A stretch of 64,000 nucleotides of DNA from Pelomyxa schiedti (taxonomy: Eukaryota; Evosea; Pelobiontida; Pelomyxidae): contig JAHLWZ010000571.1 of assembly GCA_020536535.1 (NCBI GenBank), positions 1,830 through 65,829 on the forward strand. Direction: 5' to 3'. Both the position numbers and the translations under genes were made by a program. The notes beneath the pieces were generated by a model, which saw only the letters and a program-made list of their open reading frames with translations, was not told the origin of the DNA and ran no database searches. Positions 11,664 through 24,017 of this stretch are shown here, piece after piece (the stretch's first letter is position 1; every line of letters starts with the position of its first letter).

Positions 11664-11672
11664 AGTATAAAA
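11664..11672 (+). promoter_or_regulatory. Possible TATA-like element upstream of the CCCH-PARP gene
   Basis: AGTATAAAAC occurs about 30 bases before the ATG at 11701. This places it unusually close to the start codon; it would imply a very short 5' UTR, a common trait in gene-dense protists. It is a sequence match only. Confidence 0.25.
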
Positions 11673-11700
11673 CCACAAGCAACACACAAACTTCAGAAAT

Positions 11701-13575
11701 GAACCCGTACAACCCGATGTATTCGGTCGTGGACCCATTCCAGCTCGGCCAACAACAACCACAGGCGCGTCCCAATTACACGTGCCCTCCCACAATGCCG
11801 CAACCGCAGCAGCCCCAGATGATGTGGTCCTCGCCCATGTACACCAACAACATCTACGGCACGAACCCCAACAACGGTTTCGTTCAACCCTCGTATGTCG
11901 TACAACAACAACCACCGACACCAAATTATGGGTCCTACGCCCCCATGGCTTCCAATGTAAACGTTGATCCCTTGTCCTCGTACTTGAATCAACAGCAGCA
12001 GCAACAACAACAACAGCAACAACCACAACAGCAACAATATCAATATTCACAAGGAGGTGTATATATGTGTCAAAACAACACACAGTACAGTGGAGGAACT
12101 TGTATGCAACAAAACCTGACTGGGAGCTACACTTTGTCATCTCCTTTTAATACTTACGTAATGCCGGCCACTACGGCGCAAGTGGCTACTCCCACACCCA
12201 CAAGTGAGCCTGGTGCCGAAATGCCGACTACTAGCACTGCAACAACAACGGCGGCAGCAACTGAACTGGTCGAACCACCTGAACCTACTGCTGTGACTCT
12301 GCCGAACCCGCATCCATTGGATCAGGCAACTAATAACAAGCAAATTTGCCCGCTCCTGTTACAGGTTGGGTTTCTTTACACCCTCTTTTATGGAAATAGA
12401 CTTTGAGATAACCGTAATGCAAAAGGGTTGGTGCCACTCATATCGCCATTTAACGAATCAATCTACCTATATTCATCCTAGGGCTATGACTCGGTGCAAA
12501 AATGTTGACAAGGTTGAAGGTTCTTATTTCAGTGCCCACATATGGTAGCCTAAAGACATACAAAAAAAAAAAAGGAGGAAAATACATTGGCTGTACAAAT
12601 CCATCATGCAAATACATGCACCCAAACCCCAAAAATAGAGATCATATTACTCAAATGGAGTCTATTATTCCAACACTTGGCACAACATATACCCCAGAAG
12701 TGATTGAAAAGAAGGTAAAATTTTCATCTGTCTGTTTTTTTTGTAATGCATAGCCAGAAACGCAACTGCAAATTCGGAGTACTTTTGAAGATGAAAAGCC
12801 AAAGTATCACCATTGCTACATTTTATTCCTAAAGAAACTGTTGTCTCAGGATGCGATCCGTTTGCGCAAAATCCAGCCAGTGGATGCTCTGATCCAAACT
12901 GTCTTTTACAACATGTTACTTGCCAACTCCTCGCCAATCGTCCGGCAACACCACCATCACCAACAGCAACAGCCACCCCTGCAAAACCGGCAGTACCACA
13001 GGCACCAATTCCCATGAGTATCGCTCCTGGAACGGCCAGTGATCTAGACTACGTACAACACCTCGTAGCAAGCCACTGCCCAGCAAACAACCAACTTAAA
13101 GTCACGGCTGTTCGCATCATCCAGGGGACTGTTCTATTTCAACGATACACAGCCCGCAAGAAGGCATTGCAAGCACAAGGAGGTACCTTCTAACCTTTGT
13201 CCAGTCAATTAATTAACTGTGTTCAGATGTACATGAGATATGGGGATTCCACGGAACAGGGGATGATGCAATAACCGTACCTCCCCATCTTATTATCTCA
13301 ACTCTCAAGACAAATTTCTAACATTATGAAAGGCAATTGCAACTACCGGCTTTTCCGTGGCACACCAAATACACAACGCCTATGGCAAAGGAACCTACTT
13401 TGCCAACGACCCTACAGTAGCCCTGGGATACTGCAAAAGCAACCGCAACATCATTGTCACGAGGCTTCTCCTTGGAGGGAGTGCCAATGTAGACTACATA
13501 TGGGCCAATTCAGTCAACTACTTCATCATTCCTGATCCCCAAGGATGCTTGCCTCTGTGGATCATGACCGTATGA
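11701..13575 (+). CDS. CCCH zinc-finger PARP (mono-ART-like)
   Basis: Likely an ADP-ribosyltransferase of the PARP12/13/TIPARP type. Exon 1 (11701-12364) is Q/N/P-rich with an 11-residue Q run. Middle exons carry CCCH-like modules: CTNPSCKYMHP (about 12595), NCKFG (about 12765) and CDPFAQNP...CSDPNCLLQH (about 12845). The catalytic domain follows (about 13035-13575): NAD-binding H in WGFHGTG, second Y in AYGKGTYFAND, last strand VNYFIIPDPQ...PLWI. Introns of 31-66 nt (for example the GTATCACC intron near 12796 and the GTACCTCC intron near 13278) restore frame exactly. The third triad position, Glu in poly-ADP-ribosylating PARPs, aligns with Asn here, which predicts mono-ADP-ribosylation or no activity. 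Exon borders at 12365-12520 are unclear. It is the first of the ADP-ribose cluster. Confidence 0.75.
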
Positions 13576-13761
13576 AATCCGAATAAGGTCCAAAAACACC
13601 CAAGCACAGTCATTGTGTACAACCACCGGCGCCAATGTGACAACGTTTTTCCAAGACAAACTTTTTTCCCCAAGTAGTGATACGAGAAACCAACTTGCTT
13701 CAAACCCCAACCAAAAAAACAAAAAAAAAAAACTGCCTGTAGTGTTGACAACCAAGCTACA

Positions 13762-16449
13762 ATGAGTACGATTGAAGCACACAGACAGCGCATCAATGAT
13801 TTCGTTCCAGGGGCCAATGCTAATGATTTCCCTCATTGCGCCGAGGTTTTTGATTTCTTTTTGTTGTTGTTTTGCAAGACGGACAACAGTAAAAATTAAA
13901 ACCCAACAGGCGTTTAGTGGCCAACCAGAACAGAAAAAACGTCTAAGAGTTGCTGTGGTGGGTAAGACTGGGACTGGGAAGACTTCGTTGGTCAACACAA
14001 TTGTCCGAGTTCTTGCAGGTAGCTCACTTGTACATACTTGCACACTGCTGTTTCCACTCCGTCGTTTATTAATAACAAAAAATCAAAAGGAACTGGACCA
14101 GGGACTCAACCTCGGTGCCCTGTGCAGAACAGTGGTTCTGAAGGAACTGTGCTTATCGAAGATGTTCGCATCTCCAAGGGCATCACTTTGGTTGACACAA
14201 GGGGATTCTTCACTTTAAGTTCTGCTGAAGGAATGGCTTTTGTGAGAATTATCGAGGGAATGTACCAGCACGGTCACAAAGTGGAATGGGACCCTCAAGA
14301 TGAATCTGTTGCAGATTATGTTAAAGCTAAACAAGTGATTGATGAACAGCGTCCTGCATTTAATAACGTAAGTTTGTGGTTTCATCACCTCCTGTTTACC
14401 TCGACAAGGGAGAAGAAATTCCGTACGTGGATCGCGTACATGCAGTAATATGGGTGCTGAATGCAAGTGATCCGAGGCTGGCCAGCAACCAATACGTCAA
14501 GCCACTGGAAATTCCTCGAAACTGGTGCCGGATGTTGGGAATAGCTCCAGTTGTTGTGATCACTCATGAGGACTCGATTACAACACCGCAACAACGAGAT
14601 ACTATCGCATCATGTGCTTCTTCTGCCTGCAGCTGTGCTCCTTCTGACATCTTTTTCATATCGAACTACACTGCTGTTCAGGCGCGCACAAATAACAATA
14701 CAGACCTCACAGTAATGCAAATACTAAATGCCACGATACATGCGGGACAGCGCTATATCAATTTGCATCCTCCTCCTCCCCCAGTAGTTCTCACTCTAGT
14801 GACCGTGACCGGGCCAGCACAGGAGAAACTAAAATTTAGAGTCCGACCCACTATGACTCTCAAAGAATTGAAAGTTAACATTGGCAGGCGGATCAAGGCA
14901 GATCCAACCACCTTTGCGCTTATGGAGCCTGATGTCTGTTCTCCATTTCTAAACTTGCTGATTTATTAGCTGTAGTTTGACGATGAACTCGTGGATTCAG
15001 AGAAAGTTCTTAAATGGGGAACTGAATTTAGAGTGATGGAAGGGTTTACTTACTCCAGGACCCCCCAGTACTGGGGTGCAGATCCGTGGGGACCAACAGG
15101 TACAGAAATGCTATGCCTTCCTGAATTTTGCAGTAATTTTTTCAACAGGACACAGAGAAGTGGAGGTGGCTCAAGAATCGGATGAATTCAAGTTCATCAA
15201 CTCATTGGTATACTCTTCTTACGAAAAGAACTCATCATCAAGTAACCCTGTTTCTATTTCACTATAATAAATAATTGCCATTAATTAATACAACCTGCCT
15301 TTCCAACCCCATCATAGAAATTGGGTGCGTGAGGGGAAAATGGCCTGGTGGATTGAAAGTGAGAAGAGTGATACGTATTCAAGACAGACTTCAGTGGGAA
15401 TCATATACCAATTATAAAAAAATTCTGAGAGAAAGAGTGTCTGGAAATGCGGCAGCAAAGCCTTCATCCATTTATCTCAGTAACAAACCAATGCAAACCC
15501 CACTCCTGGATCCATCAGTCAATGAATATCTTCTTTTCCATGGGTGCTCAAGTGAAGTTCTGTCACAACTAACGCGAGAGGGAGCAGACTTCCGCGTGTC
15601 AAACGTCACAGGCATGTTTGGAGCAGGATTCTACCTCGCCGAAAATTCTTCCAAGTCGAACTGGTATATCCCCTGCTCCAGATGCCACCTCCCCTGCCGC
15701 CGTGAAGAAGAACACCCAACAAACACAACAACCCCAACCCCAACACCAACACCAACACCAACACCAACAGCAACAGCAACACCAAAAACAGGCTCCCCAC
15801 CAACCACTTCACCTGCAACCAACCAAACACAGCAACAACAACCACCACCCCAGCCGGCAACAACTTCAACATCGACTTCTGCTGCCACTTCCACCACTTC
15901 TTCCAGTGCCACTGATCCATCATCATCGTCCACCCCTTTTGAATACTTCGCCACAGCAAACCAAAACCAAGAAGCCGAGTTCGAAATGCACTCTCCCACC
16001 CATTATTGCCACTGCGCAGCCCCGGAAGCCGTGGAATGCAGCATGCTTATTTTCCGCGCGGCCCTCGGCGACGCTCACATCTGTGATGCGGTATGCCTCA
16101 CACCCAAAATCCCGTCAACTCTCACTCTAACTAACATCCCATCCCACAATCGCAGTACACAGCGGCGAAATACCGCGGGACCATGGCGGACCCGGTGCGC
16201 AAGCCGCCCACCAACGACGCGACGGGGCTGTCGTACGACTCCGTGGTCGCGGAGAGGTGCGACCAGTGCGACGCGGCGAAGCAGGCCGCCGTGGCCCCAG
16301 AGAGGAACCCAAAGGCACGCGAGATTGTGCTGTACGCGAAGCACCAGGCGTACTCCGAGTACGTTGTAGTGTTCACCCGCAGCCCAGACGCCCTGCCGCA
16401 GCCTCTCCCTGCCCAACCGTCTTTCCTCACCAGGCTCTCAACATTCTAG
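13762..16449 (+). CDS. P-loop GTPase / ubiquitin-like / PARP fusion
   Basis: It opens with MSTIEAHRQRINDF. A GTPase-like domain follows: G1 VVGKTGTGKTS near 13955-13985, G3 LVDTRGF near 14190, VITHED near 14560 at the G4 position. Then a ubiquitin-like domain (about 14800-15045: EKLKFRVRPTMTLKELK ... DDELVDSEKVLKWG). After a less certain exon (15090-15210) comes a PARP catalytic domain with RVIRIQDRLQWESY, LFHGCS, GAGFYLAENSSKS, a T/P/S-rich low-complexity insert (about 15710-15940, (TP)n), LIFRAALGDA, and in the last GC-rich exon (16161-16449) YSEYVVVF. The H-Y-E triad is present, so it should be an active transferase. Most introns keep phase; one junction near 15210-15315 does not resolve cleanly by eye. 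It lies 187 bases after the CCCH-PARP, same strand. Confidence 0.7.
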
Positions 16450-16629
16450 CTGTGCCCAATGTCCATTCAGTACCTTGGTGCCCCTCAAAGAAGGTAACAA
16501 TGGTTCCCCTTTGTAACTAAGCTTTGGCTTCTTGTTGCAACAGAATGATTTCTTGTAAAACAAACATCCAAGTTAGTCCTTCGCAAAACCAACCAAAAAC
16601 CAACAGCGGCGTAATTATCAAAAGAGCAA

Positions 16630-19032
16630 ATGAGGAGTACGAACGGCAGTACGCTAAAGCCACCGACGCCGTCGACGCGCCAAAGATCGGCGTCCTTCGA
16701 CTCGCATTCCAAGCACGTGGGGTTGCCTCCCCCGTCTACGGGAGCAACGGCGGCGAGGAATTATGGGACGCCTCCATCGAGCGCAGTCCTTCCAAGCATA
16801 GCTCCCGGCTCCATTCGGCACTCACGTTCGCCGTCATCGATGACAGCTTCGACGAACACCACGGCCGCTCATCCTCCTCGACCTCAGCCTCAGCCTCAGC
16901 AGTATCAGTCTCAACAGTATCAATCATCTCAGTCGCCCCACTCCAAAGCGCCATCACCAACAACGAGCTCGGCAAAGTGTACCACTGCAGTGAGCAGCTC
17001 CGGCGGGGAGAATTATGGGAGGCAGCAGCCCTCGTCGTTTGAGTTCACGTCGCAGAGCCACCCGTCCCTGGTGCCGTGGCTGCGGCCGCGGGCTCCCATA
17101 ATGGACCCGGCGGGCGGGTCGCTGTCCTGGCCCACCGCGTGGCACTTTGCCGTGTCGCGGAGGTTTTCCCGCGTTCCGCACGTGGCCGAGGTGTTTTCGA
17201 TGATGCGCAGCGTGGATGACGTCACCACGCTCACCAAGGTGGTGGCCCATTTGGCCCCTGAGGTTTCTGGGGAGGATTTCAGGGAGTCTTTGTACCAAGG
17301 GATGGTGGCACAGGCAAATTCAGATGGCCTGATGAGAGATATTCTCTTAGAGACGCTCGGTGCAAGGGACATTATCTTCAAGGAAAGCCATGGAATTTGG
17401 GGAGTGGGAGAGGGAACCAATGAACTGGGAAAATTGGTCCTCAGGCTGAGGGACAAGTTCTACCCCAAGCGAAAGGCACTCCTGTGCAATTTCGATAACA
17501 CTGTAAACCTCCAGTCTGTCGTCGATCTACTTCGTGCAGGAGCAAGGCAATCTCACTTGTCAATTGACGCAGTCTGCCAGTATCTCCATTTGTCAAGCTA
17601 CAAGAGGTATATTATGAAATGAAGTTTATTCAACTTCTGAATCACTTTAGCATTCTTTCATCCGAGTTCTCGGGTGGCCCATATGACCTGGCAACTCTTT
17701 GTCTTAATGCTAATGAAACCAGGCTATCGATTAATGAGCCTGATAGCAGTGGGATTGGGTTTGGCCCGTTCTATCGCAAACTGCGAAGGTTGACAAATAA
17801 TCAAGTGGCAGTGATTATTTCTGGGGACAGCACGCCAACACCTCCTGGCGCTGAGGTGCCACTTTCCCTGTGGGTATGGGAGAAAATAATGTCTCAATTT
17901 CCCGGGACTGAAATAGCACAAGTTGATGGAAGACAAGGCATTGTGATGTCATGGGGATCGCAGTACCGGAGTGTGCATATTCACACAGTGGCTCAGTGGC
18001 TAGCTTTGCCAAGTGAGCCTGTGGCATCTTTCCAGCAGCTATTTGCAATGAGCATCAATGCCAAGCATCGAAGCAGCGTGCCAAGTGCTTCAAATGAGTC
18101 TCACATCACACAGCTGACAAGAGAAATCACAAGCTACATCGCTGGCAATACTACTATATCAACTGTAAATATTGCATTTATTGGCACGCATAGACTCTTC
18201 CTCTCAATGTTATATAGACTTATACCCATGTATTGATTTTTTCGCTATCAGAAGCCCCACAAACATTTGTACAGGTTCCCCACACAATATTCACGTTCCA
18301 ATTTACCAAAAGATGTTGCAAGATTCCAACTTACGGAGGCAATTAGTCTGGTTACACTGGCAATGTGCCCAACCAATTTCCATGCTGCTGTAACAATAAT
18401 GCCTTGCAAGGAGGCCGAAACCTCCAATTTGCAAAAATGGGCTAGTGCCAAGCGTATAATCAAAATATTGCTCTGTGAGCATGACAATACAGATATTCAT
18501 TCACTCCCAGACACATTTCTGGTCAAACAAGTTCATTGGAATACAGAAAATTCATCTGCTGCAGTGATTTGCCTTTTGCGGGTACTGTACCCTTTTTCAG
18601 CAAATCGACCATTACACTGATTTGTTTTCTAGGCCCTCCGAGCGGCACTCTTTCACGCCAAGAATTTTCTTCACCAACCCCAGAACCAACAACACCCAGC
18701 ATCACCACCCCAACAGCAGCAATCACCGCAAACCGTTACACAACAAGCAGCACAAACCATGGTACAACAACCCAAAATCCAAGTTGTATATCAACAGCAA
18801 ATCCACACAATCCCAATTCACTCATCAGACTCGATTCTCAAAGTGAAGGAATCCGTTTGTGCCAGGCTATCCTTGGACCCCTTGCAGTATTACCTTGGTG
18901 ACTCTGTGTGTACCTTCAGTCAAAAAAACCCAAACAATTTACATTCTCCAGAATGCTGCTGAGTTCTGTGGAGAGGACTCTGTGCAATCAACAGGCACCA
19001 AAAACTTTATTTTGTATCAATACTAAATGGAT
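16630..19032 (+). CDS. NADAR-domain protein with C-terminal ubiquitin-like domain
   Basis: The first exon (16630 to about 17608) has an S/P/Q-rich head, then a NADAR-type domain (about 17090-17460): SWPTAWHFAVSRRF, YQGMVAQANSDGLMRDILLE, IWGVGEGTNELGKLVLRLR. NADAR (YbiA/DUF1768) enzymes hydrolyse N-glycosidic bonds and some remove ADP-ribose from guanine or act in NAD metabolism. A middle part of about 300 residues (17650-18590) is unrecognised. A Q-rich linker (18680-18770) precedes a ubiquitin-like segment (IQVVYQQQIHTIPIHSSDS ... VKESVCARLSLD, about 18778-18895). Introns at about 17609-17649, 18162-18250 and 18580-18632 are GT-AG. The exact last exon is uncertain but a stop is at about 19030. 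It is convergent with the PARG-PBZ gene, about 45 bases apart. Confidence 0.65.
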
Positions 19033-19075
19033 AGAACAACAAAATTTCCTTTTCTTTTAAAAAAGCTTTTGTGCT

Positions 19076-22000
19076 TCAAGAGACCTGGAAATTGAAGAAC
19101 GACGCACAGTGACCCATGGAAGCCACAGTCACGAATTGCAATCCACTAATAGCGAACTTATCATGCAATGATACACTGAAGTGATTTGCACAGTTCTCCA
19201 GAGTCACAATGCCTTTGTGCCCATTGTATGTTATCCTGTAGCCAACGGGACCCTATCATTTGGTTATTGGTTAGTGCTGGGAAAAAACAAGGGGAATTTT
19301 TCAGTGTACATACAGACATAAGAACATTCTGGAACATTTCAGAGAACGGTGCGTGAACAATGAGGGGTGATCCATGCGGAGACAGTCCCTTGCATACCCA
19401 AGATGACCTGTCTCTGCCAGTGAGCAAGCCAACTGTATAACAGGAGTTGGGTCCCATGTGGTTTTTGCTGGAATGGGTTTTCTCAGGGCTTTTGGTGATG
19501 CAAATTCTGAATGACATTACATTGGTTTTTGTGAGGTGATTATTGTGCTACCTGATATCGGACCCTACTGCTTCGAAGAAAATTGTTCCTTGCCCCTTAT
19601 GTTTCATTCTAAGAGGTATCACAGTCTCCTTCTTTCCCTAGATTTCTGTTGGAAGAAACTTTGGGTATAAATTAGACAGACAGCGTACCACAAGGGCAAA
19701 TTCAAACCCAGTCCGTTGAACATGTGGTGTGACCACCGCCGAAGTCCGCTTTGGGAGCATGAACTTCATGGCCTCTGGAAGTACCTCTGCTTCAGTAGGC
19801 ACAACCAAAATAGTTTCCCCTGGTCTGTCACGAAAGGCGTGGCGGAGACGAGTACTGACGGTGTGCCCAGGATCGCCAGCATCCAGCGCATCCAGGTCTT
19901 TTTGGCAGATAACAATTTTTTCCACATAGGAAAGTGGAACAGTACTGGGCAGGTGCCCCTCGACACAGATATGTGGGTCCTTTAAAAGTTGCACTGGGTT
20001 ATTTTTGATGGTCTAGTATCTTGAAAGTACTTGGTGTGTATAGGAATGTTTAATCTGTTCAATACTATGTCCTTTAAAGCGTTCTTGAATTGTTGCAGCA
20101 ATAAGTTCATCCCATCCCTGAAGATGGTTAATTGATTTTCAATGCCTGGAGAAGATACATCAATAGCAGCAGTTGTTTTCGCTCTATGGTAGGTTTCTAC
20201 CTCCCCCGGCTTTGGAGGATAGTCTATGTATCCCGTTGCTGCATCGACATTTAATTTCCGGTAGGTTTACAGGTAGGCTCATTTGAAACCTGCATGTGGA
20301 GACATATTGAAATCTGGGTGATACATAATATCTTGAGAGAAAACAAGCACAATATTCCCATATCCATAGGGCCTACACAAGAAATTAGTAAAAATTGCAA
20401 AACACTTTAAACCTCAGTGTTGGCCCAACAACAGTGAAAACTTGATCATCTGTGCCCTGCTTCCATGAGCAATACTTATAAGTTGATTTTAAAAAAATAC
20501 CAAAAGGGTATCTTTACAGTAGCCAATTCCCTGAGTCATGTTAGATGCAACAGTAGGATACAAATAAACCTTTGTTTGATGGGTTTTTACGGTTTCTGCA
20601 ACAGAGAGTACCATTTGTTTGAGTTGTGCACTCTAATAAATTTGAGAACAACAAACAAGGTAATCAAAAACTTACTGAATCACGTCCAATTAGTGTGTCT
20701 ACTTTCGATCTTGTCACCTTGGTATCCTTCTTACTCACGTGAATCCCTTTGAGAAGCACCGATTTCAGCAGTAACTTAGCCCATGAACTCACTGGTTTAT
20801 GGGTGTCAAATCCAGCTGCGTGTCTGGCTAAGAAATTTCTGATTGCGGCATGTTGGTACACCTAAGGGAGATTTTTATTTAGTTTGTGCTAATAGTAGCT
20901 CCTACCTCCTGTAAGGCAGCATAATATGGATTTTTCTGAAGGTATTCTTGGAATTTTAAGCTTACAACCACCCCATGTTTCACTATCAATTTCATGACAT
21001 CAGGCTTGCAACGGTGCATTGGTCTAAATTTCCGTACCCAGGAAAGAATTTTTGGATTGACAGTTACTCGGCCACCTTTCGCAAGGTAAGAATTTGTATT
21101 TACAAATTTCAGTAGCAATCCTTACCATTAGCTTGATTAAGGGAACTGAACATTGTCTCTTTATTCCCATAGAAGTCAATGCTCTTATTCAACATTCGTA
21201 TTTCACAGATAGGTATATTGGATGCGGGGTGGTCATACTCCATTCGATGGTGCACAGACTGAGGCATATGTATATTAAGACTACATAATGGAATAACATA
21301 CCTTATCAAGACAAAAGATGCCATATTTGCATTGCCTCCGCAAATCACGCATGTGTGGGTGAGAAAATTGTTGCATGTGAATTCCATCAGCCATTTTGGT
21401 GCAATGGGTACCAAATCTGCACTAGAAAAGGTTAAATAGGGCTTGGCACAGTGGTAACCCTTACCATCTCTCGTTCAGCATGTGTGAATAAGTTACAGTG
21501 CCTTCCATCCCCAAGTTTGTTGCACTGGGCGCCATACCAGCAATGGTGACTGAACATGGTAGTATGATTGTCATCAGCAACCTGATGATATTTGATTTTA
21601 GTTTAACTTGATCAGTTGCAAAACGTTAGACCTTGGTACAATTTGGCTGAAACGTGCATGGAGGTAGGAATGGGTGTCTAAAATTCCGAAGGTGCAATAT
21701 AATTTCTGCAGGAGTCAAGGCTATATTCCCAGGAATGTAGGCGCATGTCTTTCCAAACTTGCAATCAGTTTGTGCATGGCGATACTCCCTGCAATGTGTT
21801 TCTCCAGTTTCTCGGCAGTCGGGGCCATATCGACATGGGGGTGGATGGGAGTATTTCTCAGCATGGGAAGGTGAATAAATAGTACAAGCCCCGGCATAGA
21901 CACAAGGAGGAGGGTGTAAAAACTGTGAGCAATGGTGCGGATTGTTTATATCATCACATAGTCCTGCATATCTGCAAGCTGGGGGATGGCAAAAAGAAAC

Positions 22001-23250
22001 CATATGCTCTCTGGGGATAGGAAATGAGAAGAGGTGGGCAAATTCAACACGCACTTGCTGTTTAGATTCCTGCAATTAGCACCAAAATCACACATTTTCG
22101 GGTGTTCGAATTCTCTGCAGTGTGTTGGATCTGTCATTAGCTTGCACAAACCCCCAAATCGACATTGAACTGGGTGAAAACCCAGAATATTTATAGGGTT
22201 AATGACAAAGCTATTTAAGACAGGGCTTGTAGGCATTGCAACGTTACTGGCAATAAAGAGGTCTGGTGAACGTCTGGAGGCAACTAAATAGGCTTGATTC
22301 AGTTGCAATTCAGGGATCTATGCAAGTTAGGCTCTATCAGTTAGAGTTTGGGTGAATCCTCACAATAGTCGGAGGGCACTGAAATACATCACAAAAAACT
22401 TGAAGGTTCCCACCCTGAGGGGCATTAATGTCATCGTAAATGCCAAAGCATATTCTTTTGAAGTATTTTGCGTAGGCTCTGATTGCTTCACAAAAGAGCA
22501 AAGCAATATGGCGAGGTGGATTTCTTTAGGTGGCATTAGGACTGACAAAATAGAAGGAAGTAGTAAAACTTGAAGGCGCCGCATCCAAAACTACCAAGCA
22601 CTAACTCAGTGAAGCCAGAAGCTGCAGCTATATGGAAAATCGAGCATATCTTGGCATAGGTTTCACTTGCTTCAGGCTCTGCAATAGTGCCTGGTGCACT
22701 AAGAGCAGGCCCTTTAATTGCCGCAACAGCAATGAAGTCCAGAAGAAGAGGTCTGTTTCCAGTCAGGTGAAAGAATATGATGGGAAGAAGAACGTGGCCA
22801 AGAATGGATATCCTAATCTTTCAGAACCCCTGAATACAACAACATTTTGGGATATGGTTGTTCCAGTGCTGGGGATCGGATACTGGACTGATGGCGGAGG
22901 GGCACCAAAATCAGAATCAATAGCTAACCAGTAGTTGGATCTTCTCATCAAACTTTCTTCTTGTGCCCCTTTGATCTCTTAAGTGCATGCCAATACAACA
23001 TGAAAACTTACAGTGTCCCCGTTTGAAACCCCCTCCAGGGCTTGTGCTTGAGGCCATATTAAGAACCAGGGGCCTAGACCCAGGGTTATCTAATATCATT
23101 TGGACAGCCACTTCAACTGAATCGGCGTTGAAAATCTGAACAACTAAAGTTCATTAAACCTTGATTAATCATAGTTCGAACTCAATAAATACCGGGAGAT
23201 ACGCCTAAAGGTGGAGGGGGTAAGGGTGACAACTGCCAATTAGGGCACAT
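19076..23250 (-). CDS. DUF2263-type PARG fused to a PBZ zinc-finger array
   Basis: Start ATG about 23250. The N-terminal domain is a microbial-type poly(ADP-ribose) glycohydrolase (TIGR02452/DUF2263): VLNMASSTSPGGGF, then across a 40-nt intron GAQEESLMRRSNYW, giving the GGG-x(n)-QEE catalytic signature, followed by ISQNVVVFRGSE, FIAVAAIKGPAL, LVLGSFGCGAFK and NPPRHIALLF. A 46-nt intron (about 22365-22320) joins it in frame to about nine C-x5-C-x6/7-H-x5-H modules (about 22180-21230), such as CRYGPDCRETGETHCREYRH, typical of PAR-binding PBZ fingers. The C-terminal third (21200-19076) is unrecognised: it includes SYVEKIVICQKDLDALD and ends FFNFQVS. A 52-nt intron (about 19695-19645) removes an apparent in-frame TAG. 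Role inferred: finds PAR and degrades it. Confidence 0.7.
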
Positions 23251-23259
23251 TGCGGTATT

Positions 23260-24015
23260 TAACTAATTAACAAGTGAGAACAGGAGAAATTGGAGAGTTT
23301 TACCGGCGAAGTGCAAGAACGAAGCGTAGCTTTATTCAATTGGATTAAAGTGGAGGGAGCAACAAAGTAGGATCCATTATTAACAGCGCTCATAGTCTGT
23401 AACATGATGGATACCAGCATACGATGGCAGGTATTCTTATCCCCAGAAGCTAAAGCAAAGAAATGAGAAATAAGACCTTCCCTCTTTATGGCTTTCTACA
23501 AAAGGAAGGTCGGAATACCGCGAGCTTGGGCAGAATGAAACTGGAAATAGGGAAGCCAACACTCAGGTACATGTGGCATCCCCATTTGTACATAGGGGTG
23601 TTGCTTCTTGAACTTCCACACATTCAAGCAGTTGAAGTCTATCTCCTCATACCTTAAACGCTTCGATGTCAAAAACGAAAAACGAAAAAAACACAAAAGA
23701 ACAAAGGTAAGCCATCGGCGCACCAGAGTTGCTCGGACGTTGGCTGCATGGTTTCTTGTTTAATTCAAGTTGTTTTTTTTTTGTTGTGCCGCCGTCGGAC
23801 GCCGTGACAGTGGGGCTTTAAAACTTGTTCTGTTGTTGGCTGCACGCCCAACTTCGGGGGAACTTCCCTCCAAGTTGTTGTTTTCCGGTAAAACGAAACG
23901 CGTTGGTCCAGAAGCAGGAAAACACACAACAAAGAAACACACCACACCGACAAGGTGTTCAGCGTTTTATTATTGGCGAGGGGTCCACGCCTCATCAAGT
24001 TTGTCTTCAAAACAA
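23260..24015. other. Intergenic; promoter region between divergent genes
   Basis: It separates the PARG-PBZ start (minus) from the Q-rich gene start (plus). No ORF has gene-like features. The segment 23765-23960 is CA/GT-mixed and ends with CACACAACAAAGAAACACAC just before the plus gene, which could be its 5' UTR. Confidence 0.35.
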
Positions 24016-24017
24016 GC

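Noticed and set aside
11604-12140. Long minus-strand ORF rich in V/L opposite the CCCH-PARP first exon
   Set aside because: It is the antisense shadow of the CAG/CAA-rich coding exon.
15606-15999. Minus-strand ORFs with (GV)n/(LV)n runs
   Set aside because: They are antisense to the T/P-rich insert of the GTPase-PARP gene.
19641-19700. In-frame TAG in the PARG-PBZ gene, suggesting an earlier gene end or stop readthrough
   Set aside because: A 52-nt GT-AG intron starting GTACGCTG removes it and restores the frame to GKKETVIPLRM.
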